Positions 36,655 to 47,700 of a DNA stretch of 64,000 nucleotides are shown in pieces. Location: contig CM033745.1 of the NCBI GenBank assembly GCA_019671005.1, positions 17,350,921-17,414,920 on the forward strand, in the 5' to 3' direction. Position 1 is the first letter of the stretch. Each line of letters opens with the position of its first letter. Below the pieces are notes generated by a model. The model saw only the letters and a program-made list of their open reading frames with translations. It was not told where the DNA came from and did no database searches. This stretch comes from Hibiscus mutabilis (lineage: Eukaryota > Streptophyta > Magnoliopsida > Malvales > Malvaceae). The position numbers and the translations under genes were made by a program.

Positions 36655-36808
36655 GATCGACTGATTTAGATCAATTTTTACAGAGGTCTATTATGGGAAC
36701 GACCCTCTTATCTCAACCCAATTTTCTCCCTTCATAACATCATAATTCAAACCTTACTTTAAAAATCTAGCGCCCCATCTCGCTAGACTAACTAATTGTT
36801 AGTCAAAT
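36655..36808 (-). mobile_element. tRNA-derived SINE, copy 4
   Basis: On the minus strand it has an A box (AGTTAGTCTAGCGAGATGGG), a B box (GTAAGGTTTGAATTATGATG) and the tail GAGGGTCGTTCCCATAATAG. It agrees well with copy 2 along its length. Confidence 0.75.
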
Positions 36809-37699
36809 GATCTCATTTTGTTTGTAGTTTATTTCATTTAATCAAACAAAAACATTGTGATCCGAATAGTTAGCATAAATGTAATTACATAAACCCTTCA
36901 CCTCATGCTTTAGGATGACATACAGCTTTAGCCCGACTACCCTAACAAGCCCTTGTATTCACACCATGAAATAGCAATCACATAGAGGAATACTGCCCCG
37001 GCAGTAGTACTGCCGATCGTCCAAAGATACGCCGGCATCCCTTCTTTATCATCATCGAACTGATTGATATGAGTGTTCATGCTGAATATACGAGCGAACG
37101 ACGATAAAACAATTGATCACAAGAGTCGCATCGCTCCCATTCGTAGAAGATGGTTCTGTTTGTCATCCAGCATTATGTTTATGTAGTCGTCTGTGTCATC
37201 CACATATTCCCTCCGCTCCCATGAAAGGGGAAAATCATCAAGAGAGAAAAAAATTCAATAAACTCCGTTACAAGTGAAAAATAAGAAAATTCTAAATATA
37301 CTCTTACCATATACATACCGTGGAAAACTTGTTGAATGTATTCGGTGCGGATTCAGAAATTAAAAAAAAGTGTATGCAGACTTCATTTTCTATTTCTCTT
37401 ACACACTAAATAAATTTGTTTTCCGTAAAAAAAGGGTATGCAATTGTTCCCCTCCGAGGCTTACTAGATCGGTCCCTGAGTGGCGGTCTCTGCCAATGGC
37501 AGCATGAAATGAATGGTCCCGGGGTCCGTTGGAATCTTGGGTATAATCACCTTCGTAGCTGCGTGTGAAAGGGGCTTCAGCAGGTGTGCTGACATAATAC
37601 AGAAGATATAATAAGCAAATAAGAAATGGGAAATCATAATGAAAACTGTTTAGTGCCTGTCATCATTGTCGGGTTCAACAACTTGTTCTTGTTCATCTA
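36809..37699 (-). other. Degenerate gene-like DNA, unassigned
   Basis: On the minus strand 37090-36945 reads a short segment with a possible membrane span (TIGSTTAGAVFLYVIAIS) near a basic tail, then a stop. 37600-37440 reads a clean but unknown peptide segment. These could be decayed 3' parts of the receptor-like gene at 37.8-38.6 kb, but no motif proves it. Confidence 0.25.
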
Positions 37700-37803
37700 G
37701 TTAATCTCTTTCATTGTCGGGGGTCGCACGGTGCATAAACATTAACCATGGCGGCTTCCATGGGTTCAACCAACCATTTACCGTTCGTCAATAGAAATCT
37801 AGA
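37700..37803 (-). pseudogene. LINE endonuclease fragment
   Basis: The minus strand reads LLTNGKWLV...MVNVYAPCDP, then a stop. NVYAPCD after a GKW motif is typical of the early part of plant L1 endonuclease domains. Only ~35 residues remain. It probably marks a small LINE remnant next to the receptor-like pseudogene. Confidence 0.5.
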
Positions 37804-37851
37804 CTTCACCACACAGTCGGACATTTTAAAGTATATTTGTATACTTCAATC

Positions 37852-38640
37852 TTATTCTACACAAAATGATAATAGTAAAAAGAAAAGCGTACCAAAACAA
37901 CAAACTATATAACTGATATCCAACTTCTCTGCATTGGCATAAAAAGGTGGTGTCCCTGCACTTGTGTTAACGACTAGTGTCTCTGCACTGCCGTTGCATT
38001 TGATATGAGGCATAAAAAGTATTTGCCCTTCGAACCGGTTCCCGCCGAGGAGTAGTACTTTTAACTTTGCTAAGATAGGCAAGTATGATGAAAGCTCACC
38101 TGACAACTCGTTTGTCCGAATGTCAACAATTTCCAACTCCATGCTCTTGGACAGGACATATGGGAATGCTCCAGAAAACTGGTATTTGTTGAGATAAAGA
38201 TGTCTTATTTTAGGTAAACTTACGTTTTTGGGAAACAAAGCTCCTGTCAGATTGTTTCCGGATAACCTCAAATATACCAGAGAACTCATATTGCTTGCCA
38301 TGCTATGGGGTATTTCTCCTGGGAACTGATTCTGATAAGTCCAACATCTGAAGTTGGTTCCTGAACAACGGATGCAGGTTGCCATTGAAGCTATTGTTGG
38401 AAAGATATAAATGGCGCAGCCGTGGAAATTTCAGGCTGATATCTCTGGGTAATGTCCCATGCAAGAAATTGTCAAAAATGTCGAGAAAAGAAAGCTTTGA
38501 GCTATTGTTGGAAGGAGATTTCCTAGTATATGATTCCCTGGGAGTTCGAGTTCGTGCAATTCCTCAAACTGAGCAAACAAGGCAGTGTTTGGGTACCACT
38601 CTTCAACCTCTCTGCCTTGTTCCCTCCGGAAGTGAAAGAA
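37852..38640 (-). pseudogene. LRR receptor-like protein fragment, degenerate
   Basis: About seven plant-type extracellular leucine-rich repeats can be read on the minus strand across at least two frames. 38600-38400 gives LSFLDIFDNFLHGTLP and LRHLYLSNNSFNGNLHPLF. The frame 38385-37852 gives FPGEIPHSMASNMSSL, LVYLRLSGNNLTGALFP and LKVLLLGGNRFEGQI. Such repeats form the ligand-binding ectodomain of plasma-membrane receptor-like proteins or kinases. No signal peptide, kinase or convincing membrane segment follows in frame. The reading breaks near 38380 and at both ends, so this is a truncated pseudogene, or less likely one exon of a mis-sequenced gene. Confidence 0.7.
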
Positions 38641-38822
38641 GATGCTATGAATACGAATACGAATACAAATACGAGTAGATCACATTCAACTCCCTCCCAG
38701 TAGCAAAATTTCGGATAAAAATAACTGAAATTTGATCTTAAATTTTAAATTATTTTCCTCCTTGTACTCAATCCAGGATCTCATATATTGAAAGCCATAG
38801 TTACAAATATAAAAAGAAATAT

Positions 38823-38826
38823 AAAA
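38823..38826 (-). terminator. Pol III terminator of the tRNA-Glu gene
   Basis: A TTTT run on the minus strand lies 8 nt after the tRNA 3' end, the usual position for RNA polymerase III termination. It is short, so read-through is possible. Confidence 0.55.
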
Positions 38827-38834
38827 CCATATTT

Positions 38835-38906
38835 TCCGTTGCCGGGATTTGAACCCGGGTCTTTCTGGTGAGAGCCGAATATCCTTACCAACTAGACTAC
38901 AACGGA
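38835..38906 (-). tRNA. trnE-CTC: tRNA-Glu (anticodon CTC)
   Basis: The 72-nt minus-strand gene has a perfect 7-bp acceptor stem (TCCGTTG / CAACGGA), a D arm with an A box (TAGTCTAGTTGG), an anticodon loop CTCTCAC, and a T arm with the B box GGGTTCAAATCCC. The anticodon stem (TTCGG / CAGAA) has one G-A mismatch, where the usual plant gene pairs perfectly. A TTTT run follows. It is intronless and looks like a nuclear gene. It may be functional, but the stem mismatch leaves some doubt. Confidence 0.88.
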
Positions 38907-39064
38907 TTTTAAAGTTTGGTCAACAATATATATTTCTATATTATATGAAGCGTAAGAATCTCGATCTAAGCCTCCACGGAATCACGGCTACTGATTGTGT
39001 GCGGAGTAGGGTGAGTGTTTCCTCGATTGAAAATAGTTAGTCTATTGATAACTCGTATTTTATT

Positions 39065-39805
39065 AGTCATGTTTGATTAACAGTTTTTGAGCTAAAATTA
39101 AAAGTTTGAAGCATATTTATAAGTTTGACCAGTTAAGTTTACTAATTTGAATGTTTGGTAAATAGATGATTGTAATAGCGGATTGAGGTAAAACATCTCA
39201 TTTTAAAAAATCTCATTTTAAGAGTTAGATGTTTGGATAAAAGACTTGTAAAGAGTATTTTGTCACTGATAATTATAGAAAATTTCTCTAAATAACATAA
39301 ATTTGATTAACTAATAAATTAAAAAACTAATTTCAAAATTTCAAAATTAATATATAAATTAATAAATATATAAAAATTTAATAATTAATAAAATTATATT
39401 TAAAATATAGTTTCATAAATAAGAAATTAATATATACGTCTAAAATTAATAATTATTAAAATTATATTAAAAAGATAATTTCACAAATAAAAAATAAATA
39501 TGTACATCTTAATCTATGCTCAGTAATAATATTAAAAAATTTAATTTTCATAATCTAATTAATATTAATAGATACAAAATGTTAATAACTAATAAATTAT
39601 TCAAACAAGTATCAAATATAATATTGTTCTTATATGTCATGTTGCTTGTTCAAATAATCAAACATCTATCAGCTATCAGTTAATTTTACCAAACACTTTT
39701 ATACAATCAGCTAATGTAATCCGCTAGTCAAAACAGCTAATGCAATAAGCTCTCCGCTATCAGCTAATGTAATCCGCTATCAATTAATTGCCAAACATGG
39801 CCATT
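39065..39805. mobile_element. Non-autonomous element, copy 2 of the 17185-17805 family
   Basis: The ends CATGTTTGATTAACAG and CAATTAATTGCCAAACATGG are inverted. The body shares long stretches with 17450-17790, for example TTAATAACTAATAAATTATT and ATCAGCTATCAGTTAATTTT. Near the right end the word CAGCTAATG(C/T)AAT recurs three times. The hAT assignment is tentative. Confidence 0.65.
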
Positions 39806-39908
39806 ATTTAAGTTCTTTTGAAAAATTTTCAAGTCAAATTTGAAAATAATAAATTGATTCGAATCACAAATATTTGTTCGAGTCAACAAATCCACCCAAA
39901 AAAATTAC

Positions 39909-40921
39909 AGGTAAAATACACCAATGGTCATCAAACTTTTAGGACGAACTTATTTTGGTCGCTGAACTTTCAAAATTTTTATCGAGATCACTCAAATTTT
40001 AATTCGGTTTCATTTTGTTTCCTCCTGTTATCTTTCGTTAAAAAATACTGACGTGCCAGTTAATTTTCTTTTTTTTCAATAAAATAATTATTTCAGGTCC
40101 CACTGCTGATTAAATCATCACGTCATCATCGTCTTCTTCTCCAAACCCACATTCAAACTAAACTCCTATTTCACACAGGGCTTGATTTTGTAATGGCTTT
40201 AACAGAGGGTATTGGCTCCCTATTTTCTGTTTGGTTGCTGAAAGAAAAGAAGAAGAAAACGATGTATGTACATGTAAACATGCTGCATTTACTTTTTTTG
40301 GGTGTCATTTTGATTGATTTTCTGAATTGGATATTTTGTAACTAATTTAGTTTAGTTTAAATTAAAAAGCTAATGTATTGAACTGAACAAAGATTTGATG
40401 TCCATGAGGGAAAAAAATTTATTATTACCATTGATACATTAACCCGGCGTGAACCAGATATATTAATTAATTGTGAAGCAACTTTGTTTGAGTGCTCAAG
40501 GTCATATTCCTCGATATTCTTGCAGGGACATGTTTTTGTTGATAGAGATCTAAACTGGTTAAGAGATGGTGTTGTACCCACATTGACACAAAAACAATTT
40601 AAAATTAATGGTAGTACAAAATTCCTACGAAAGCCATTACAAAATCAACCCCTGTGTGAAATAGAGATTTTAGTTTGAATGTGGGTTTGAAGAAGAAGAT
40701 GATGATGACGTGATAATTTAATCGGCAGTGGGACTCAAAATAATTATTTTATTGAGAAAAAAAATTAACGAGTCACGTCAGTATTTTCTAACAGAAAGTA
40801 ACGGGAGAGACAAAAATAAAATCGAACTAAAAGTTGAGTGAGCCTAATAAAAATTTTAAAAGTTTGGTGACTAAAATGAGCTAGCACTAAAAGTTCGGTG
40901 ACCATTAGTGTATTTTACCCT
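39909..40921. mobile_element. MULE-type non-autonomous element, ~1.0 kb, with ~320-bp arms
   Basis: The left end AGGTAAAATACACCAATGGTC and the right end GACCATTAGTGTATTTTACCCT are inverted. Mirroring continues inward through TACTGACGTG / CACGTCAGTA to TTGTAATGGCTTT / AAAGCCATTACAA near 40190 and 40640. The flanks AAAATTAC and AAAATTAG match at 7 of 8 positions. The ~400-bp centre has no credible gene. Confidence 0.8.
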
Positions 40922-41332
40922 AAAATTAGATACATTTCTTTCCTTCAGAGAGCAGTTAAAGAGTTGTTGTCTGTTAAATACATCTCATTGTAACACCATC
41001 ATCGTCTAGCAAGTTCTAATTCATCCCTTACCTGAAGATAAAGGCCAAATATTTCACTTGAATGAAATTTTAGATTTAGTTAGATTAAATCACTCTTCTT
41101 ATTTGATTTTAAAATCTTATTTCACTCTTAAGGTTAGTAATTTATGTCAAAATTTCAGTTCAATTATTTCAGGGTTTTAGTACTATTTCAGAATTAAAAT
41201 TTAGTCTGTATACTTTGATTAATTTTACGACATTAAATCAACTATTTTTTATTTGAAATCTTGACCATTCCTCTAACTTCTGTTTAAATGATAAGTAATT
41301 AGTGTCGATTAACTTGAAAGATATAATTTTTA
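40922..41332. other. AT-rich intergenic DNA, nothing recognised
   Basis: No gene or clear repeat was recognised. Confidence 0.45.
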
Positions 41333-42544
41333 TGTTAGGGCAGTTTTGTTGGAAAAATATGATAATGTGGAAACTTTGAGGCATATTTTCTATGGGTAAA
41401 AGTAGATATTCGAATAATTAAATTATGTCTTCATATTCTACTCTATGAGACTTTTACAACGGTAACTCATACGTTCAAAACGGGTGAATGATTAATGAGA
41501 AATTAATGCTCAAAGTAGGCTTGTGAATTGAGTTAAGGAAAAGGGAAAAACTTAAGTCTCATATTGATAGGTTACAAGTGTGAGATATGTTTATATACAA
41601 GACTTTACTTAGTGATAATTGAATAACTTAAGTTGATATGATATGGATAAAATAATTATTTAGATCAATTGGGCTTTTTGTGGGCTTGTAAATATTTTAA
41701 CCCACTATGAGATAATTTTCTTTTAAAAAACAATATTTTTAATATCTCAAATAAAAAGATAAATGATTAAAGATTACTCTTAAATTTAGATATTATTTTT
41801 TGAATATTCTGTAATTAAAAGAATAAATATATAATAAGATATTATTTTTTAATTCAAATATTAGCGTAATAATGCTATTTGATAAATGAATTTTATTTTA
41901 AATAAAATTCATATAATTCACAAGTTTTATTTTCAATGAAACTCCTACTCCTGTAAATAGCATGCAAACCTACTAGATTTAATAATGACAAAACACAAAG
42001 ATTTTCTACTATTTTTACTCTGTGATTTTCTAAAGTATTTTAGGTGATAAAGGAAGGCAATGTTACAGTTCGTGATCTCTACGTGCTACTACAGTTGATC
42101 ATATAGTTGTTGTATCCTAGGAGACAGATGACCAACGTATCTCAAGCACCACATGAGTGATCGAAAATGTGTCTTAAGGAAACTGTGTTCTCACAGGCCT
42201 TAACTCGTTTCTACTAAATCTAATTAAGGTTTATTTTCAATTACTTTATTAGATTCCATTATTTTTAACTCCTTTGGCAATTTATTATTACTTGCCATAA
42301 AGGAAATATGAGAGAAGATGCGTGTTGGTATTTAGTGGATCACGTGAGAAAAGCTGTACAAACAGATTCAAGTATAACAGTAGTGAAGCGATGATCCGAA
42401 TGCATAGTTTTATTCATTCGATTATTCTTCATCTTTATTTGTAGTTATTTTATTTTGTTATATATAATAATAAATTCGATATTTATTTTACTATTTATTA
42501 TTTTCTTGGATTATTAACGCTCATTATCTAATAAGTTATACCAA
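41333..42544 (+). mobile_element. Possible solo LTR (copia-like), ~1.2 kb
   Basis: It begins TGTTAGGGCAGTTTTG and contains AAGTCTCATATTGATAGG and GTGAGATATGTTTATATA, wording I associate with plant copia LTRs. It ends in a CTTCATCTTTATTTGTAG-type U5-like tract before ATACCA. The flanks show no target duplication, so the identity and both ends are uncertain. Confidence 0.35.
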
Positions 42545-42556
42545 GGTTGACTTTTA

Positions 42557-43467
42557 GGATAAACTACAATAGGAGTCATTCAATTATGATCAAAGTTACA
42601 TTTAGGTCACCTAATTATTAAAAATTATATTTTGGTCACTCAATTATTATTATAGTTGCATTTGGGTCACTCGACCATTTAAAGCCATTAAATGTTGCTA
42701 CTTATTTGGGTAAAACGACAGTTTTAATCCTCGAAGCTTTTATATTCTATCAATTTAGTCCTATTTAAAAATAATTCAATAAATTTAAACCTTCATATTA
42801 AAAAATATATCAATTTTTAGTCATTTTTATTATAAAACAGATTTCTTAAGTTCTCTATATGTCTGTGTATTTTCATTAAAATATAATTTTTATAGCAATA
42901 ACTTTTTTTATTATAAAAAACTTACAGAGAACTTAAGAAATCTATTTTATAATAAAAGTTCAGTAACTTACGTGGTAGCAGTAACTAAAATATAAACTTT
43001 TGTAAAAACAAAACTTACGTGGTAGCAATAACTAAAACATGAAGGCTTTCATAAATAATTTTAAATAGATTTCAATGAGTTTAATTTTAATGTAGATACT
43101 AATTACATATTTAACATTAAAAATAAATATAAATATCTTTACATTGATAAATTTGTGTATTAGATTAATTAAGTACTCTAATTTTAACGTTAATTTACGA
43201 GTGATTTTAAAAAAAACTAAATTGATATATTTTTTTAATATGAAAGGTTAAATTTATTGAATTAGGACTAAATTGATAGAATATAAAAGCTCCAGGGTCT
43301 AAAACTATTATTTTACCCAATTAAATGACAACACTTAACGGCTTTAAACTAGCAAGTGACCCAAATGTAACCATAATAATAATTGAGTGACTAAAATGTA
43401 ACTTTTAATAATTGGTGACTCAAATATAACTTTAACCATAATTGAATGACCTCCGTTGTAGTTTATC
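42557..43467. mobile_element. Long-TIR non-autonomous element (MULE-like), ~0.9 kb
   Basis: The left end GGATAAACTACAATAGGAGT and the right end GACCTCCGTTGTAGTTTATC are inverted, and mirroring continues for ~250 bp (for example TTGGGTCACTCGAC, CTATCAATTTAGTCC and their complements near 43360 and 43270). The centre has another internal inverted pair (CTTAAGTTCTCTAT near 42848 and ACAGAGAACTTAAG near 42925). The target duplication is unclear. Confidence 0.75.
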
Positions 43468-43699
43468 TTTCTTTAGCACTCCTAATAGAAAACATAAAAA
43501 ATGATAATTATTTATACAGTTCAGATCAAAATCATATCTAAATTCTATCTATATGAAACCTTGATTAGAAAGACTTATTGTATATTATCAATAAAAAAAT
43601 GTTTTATCTTCAATCCAATTCCTCCTTAGTTGCGGTCATTCTGTAGTACGACATACTTAAGCTATAATCTTCTTTAAGTATTCCCTACAAATTACTTAA
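43468..43699. other. Intergenic DNA, nothing recognised
   Basis: This is a short AT-rich stretch between the inverted-repeat element and the LINE 3' end. Confidence 0.4.
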
Positions 43700-46600
43700 T
43701 TATTTTTTTGAAAGAGAATAATATCATTAACCATAAATGATATCTCATTATAGCGTTCGAAATACAAAAAGGATAATAAAGTTGAAACCAAAAAGGAACA
43801 AAATTTTATAAAACCCTTTTTTTTGAATAAAAGAAGATATCACCATGAACCTCATTAAAACCCCTAATCCTAGTGGGGGGAAAGAGTGTCCACGATGATA
43901 TTTAAAAGGTGAACAAGATAAACTTGACAAGAAAACAATAGAAACAATGTATGGCATTACGCCAAAAACGAAAATAAAACTTAAATTGTAAACTAGCTAG
44001 AAACATTGGAAGAACCGACGTCCGCATCACCATTAAGCACGTCAAGAACAAAAAGCAGAGATCCATAAACCTATGATAGGTCATTGGAAGATCTTTAGCG
44101 CCACCAAATTGCATTTGCGACTCACCCACATAAACCTCACCTCCCAATCCTTATGTAAAAGGGAAACAATATGCGATCGAAGAGAAGAGTGAATCCGCTC
44201 CGGGTTTCTATCAATCAAATAATTATACGCCTCTTTACTATCCGTTTCGATAATAATACGGGGATAACCAAGAGATCATTCAGTCGCAAGACCTTCATCC
44301 ACTATCCAAAACTCTGCATCAAAAGTAGAGCAAATTCTAATCTTCTTGAAAAACTAAAACGCCATCGCATATTTTCTTCTCTCCCAACTCCCCTACAAGA
44401 AGCAACCCCAGAAGTAATATTCTGAGCACCGTCAATATTAATTTTGATCCAACTAGGGGGCGGTTTATTCCAACGTTGAACAATAGGCACAAAAAAAGAA
44501 ATCGTATGCGGAACTAGCTGTATAGCCAAGGTTCGCTTAGATTCATTCCGCATGCGAATGCTTTGGTGAAACAAGCTTTTAGGCATACATTCACCCGGGT
44601 TGAAAATACGCTAATTTTACCATAGCCATGTGTTCCATAGCAAGCATCCGAACATCAAATCCCAATCATCCTCATCGATGGGAACATAATTAGGCTCCTA
44701 GAGGTTCTTTTGAATCCAACTACACATGTCGAGATTGAAGAATTCTTGGACTTTACCCAGCTTCAAGAGCTAAATCCAAATCGCCTTTATCTCCACACAT
44801 TCTCTTAAAACATGAGATGCATCCTCAACCAAAGCATCACATACCGCACATCGTGGGTCATCCACAATATACCGACATACGCGTTTTGTGTTGGTTATAA
44901 TCTGATTGTTACATACAGTCCACATAAAAAACCTAATCTGCGGCAAGCCTTTGTACTTAGAAATGGTGCCCCATAAACGATCCTGCATTGTAGCAGCAGA
45001 ACCAGCACAAATCTAGTATGCAGATCGCACCGTGAACTGCCATAAATTTTATGCAGCCCACCTCGGCACATCACGCCCACTCCCTTGAAGAGGCGGTTTG
45101 ATTGCAGCAATGTTCAAGGCAATATTATGGGGGATCAAATCAAATCCAATTGCTTCCTAATTCCAATTACCATCGGGATGAACCATAGTGTTAACCGGAA
45201 CACTCACCATATTCTCATTATCCCCATCAATTCTATGTTGATGTAACGGGCCAATATCCTCTACCCAAGTGTCATTCCAAAAATCAATAGAGGACCCATC
45301 ACCTACACTCCACATAATACTTCGACGAACATCATCCCAAACTAAACGAACACCCATCCAAAGCCAAGAACATCTACCTTACGATAAACTAGGTGGAACA
45401 AGGTCCTTGATTTTATACTTCACTCACAATGCTTGAACCCAAAGCTTGGTCGGACAAGAGATGAACATGAAGGCAAGCTTCATAAGGAAAGCTGGAACAA
45501 GGTGTGCAAACATGAAAGCTGCATTTTGAAGATCAAGCTTTCCCAGCCCCAAGCCACCATTAACCATAGGTGTGCAAACATTCTCCCAACTAACCAAATG
45601 CAACCCTCGCGAATCACTCATATGGCCCCAAATAAAGTTGCGAATCATTCACTCCAACTCATCACAAACATTTCTAGGAAGCACTGTAGATTGCATAGTA
45701 TACATCAGAATAGCTGCCAACACAGACTTGGAGAGAACAATACGGCCAACAAAAGATAAATATTTCACCGTCCATCCAGAGAGCCTATCAGAAGTTTTCT
45801 ACAAAAGGTACTAATAGGTTGCGCGAGTCACACGGACATGAAGAAGTGGAACACCCAAATATTTTCCCAAGTTGCTAACATATTAGTACCCGAATAGGCC
45901 AATTAAATCCTTCTGAAGATGCACCGAAACATTACAAGAAAAGAAAATACTTGTTTTATCAAAGCTAATTTTATGACCAGAGCTATTACAAGAGTCATTA
46001 AGGACACACTGAATAGTATCAAATTGGTCACTAGAAGCCTCAGCGAAGAGGACCAAGTCACCCGTGAAGAAGAGATGTGAAATCTTTGGACCTCTACGTG
46101 AAAACTAGAAAGGCTTCCAAGTCCCCAGCTCTACCTCCCGCTCAATTCTCATGCGTTAAACGCTCCATACACATGACAAATAAATAAGGTGATATGGGAC
46201 CCCCTTGACGGATACCCCTTGTTGGCCTGAAGCTTGATGTCTTAAAACCATCCATAAAATCTATGTAGTAATGGACGAGACACCACTCACGATAATTTCA
46301 CGAAAATTGCTTGGGAGCCCCAACTCAGATAAAGTGTCATCGATAAAAGACCATTCCAAACGGTCGTATGCTTTTTCCAGATTCACCTTAATGACCATCT
46401 ATCCTTTCCTACCCTTTTTAATCCTCATCGAATGAATAATATCCTAAGCAACAACAACATTATCTGTAATCGACCTGCCTGGGACAAAACTTGTCTAATT
46501 CTTAAAGACCCTATTTTCCATATGAGACTTTAGATGATTAACAAGAACTTTGCTAAGAATTTTATAAACAATCGTACAAAGACTGATAGGCTAAAATTGA

Positions 46601-47700
46601 GCTATAGATTCTGGCAATTCCACCTTGGGGATCAGAACAACCAGAGTTTTTTTTCAAGTTTGGAGTTACGACTCCGCTGTTGAACATATCCTTAACAACA
46701 CGACACACGAATTCACCCACAATGCTCCAATTTCACTGGTAGAAATAAGCATGAAAGCCATCAACTCCCGATGCTTTTGAAGGTTGCATTTGAAAAAGTG
46801 CAGTTTTCACATCGTCATCTGAAACATGCATCTCAAGCATACTTTTAGAATTAGAATCCAACATTCTAAAACAACCACGAACACTATAAGTATAACCAAC
46901 AATTCCTTCACTAGAGAATAAATGAGAGAAGAAGGAAATAGACATTTGTATTAGCACATCTTGGCCCGAGTGACACACACCATCATTATCCTTAAGAAGA
47001 GTAATCGTGTTAGCTCACATTCGCACCTTTGCCATTGCATGATAGTACTTTGTATTCCAGTCCCCATGTAGAACCCAGTTGCATCTCACCTTTTGCTGCC
47101 AAATGCTCTCCTCTTCCATAAGGACCTCATATAGTTCAGATTTTAACTTCCACTCAAGATCACATAGAAAATCAGAATGACGAACACTCAAGGCCTTATC
47201 AATGCCCCTATGACGAGCTAGCAACCTATTTTCTTCTTCCCAATCAGCCCAAAACTACTAGCATTCCAATTAAAAAATTTCGACACAACAAATAAGGATT
47301 CTCTTTAAAAGATAGCAGCGGATTCCAGGAGTTCTGTAGCAACATGTCAAACTCCTCATTCCCCTGCCAAGTAAAGACAAAACGGAAGATCTTCTCCCTC
47401 CTTGGCTGAGCGCGTGGCAAGTAGCTAAACAAAATGAGACAGTGATCGGAGCCAATACGATCCAAGTGGTGCACCACCAAATTAGGAAAAATAGCAGCCC
47501 ACTTAGTATTCATAAAGATACCTATCAAGACGTTCAAAAAGGTCACCTCTAGACCACATAAAATGTGGTCCCTTAAAATCAACCTCCAACAACCCTTCAT
47601 CAAAAATAAAATTCGTGAAACTCTAACTTACACAATTACGGTTCACAGCACCACCCTGCTATCTTTAATATGTAATATAGAGTTAAAGTTGCCACCAATT
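43700..47700 (-). mobile_element. L1-type LINE, 3' two-thirds, interrupted at its 5' side
   Basis: On the minus strand the order is endonuclease C-terminus, reverse transcriptase, zinc-binding region, RNase H, and a 3' end with a short A-run (TTTTTTT on the plus strand at ~43702). The 5' side stops abruptly at 47701, where a TGTAACATCCC LTR begins. Many stops and frameshifts show it is old. Confidence 0.85.
44150..47690 (-). pseudogene. LINE ORF2 (endonuclease, reverse transcriptase, RNase H), dead
   Basis: ORF2 nicks target DNA and copies LINE RNA into it. The domains read in several frames. Endonuclease C-terminus, 47690-47244: NFNSIL, then ERLDR-like and IGSDHCLIL. Linker, 47224-47015: IWQQKVRCNWVLHGDWNTKYYH. 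Reverse transcriptase from 46978: QPSKASGVDGF...FYQ, and near 46200 TRGIRQGGPISPYLF. The FADD active-site box reads FTGDLVLFAEAS at ~46057-46068, so a catalytic Asp is lost. Zinc-binding region, 44988-44770: CAVCDALVEDASHVLREC. RNase H, 44480-44160: WIKINIDGA and IIIETDS. The endonuclease N-terminus and ORF1 are missing here. Confidence 0.88.

Noticed and set aside
45433..45814. Open frames of 108 and 80 codons on the plus strand
   Set aside because: They lie opposite the LINE ORF2 pseudogene on the minus strand and are shadows of it.
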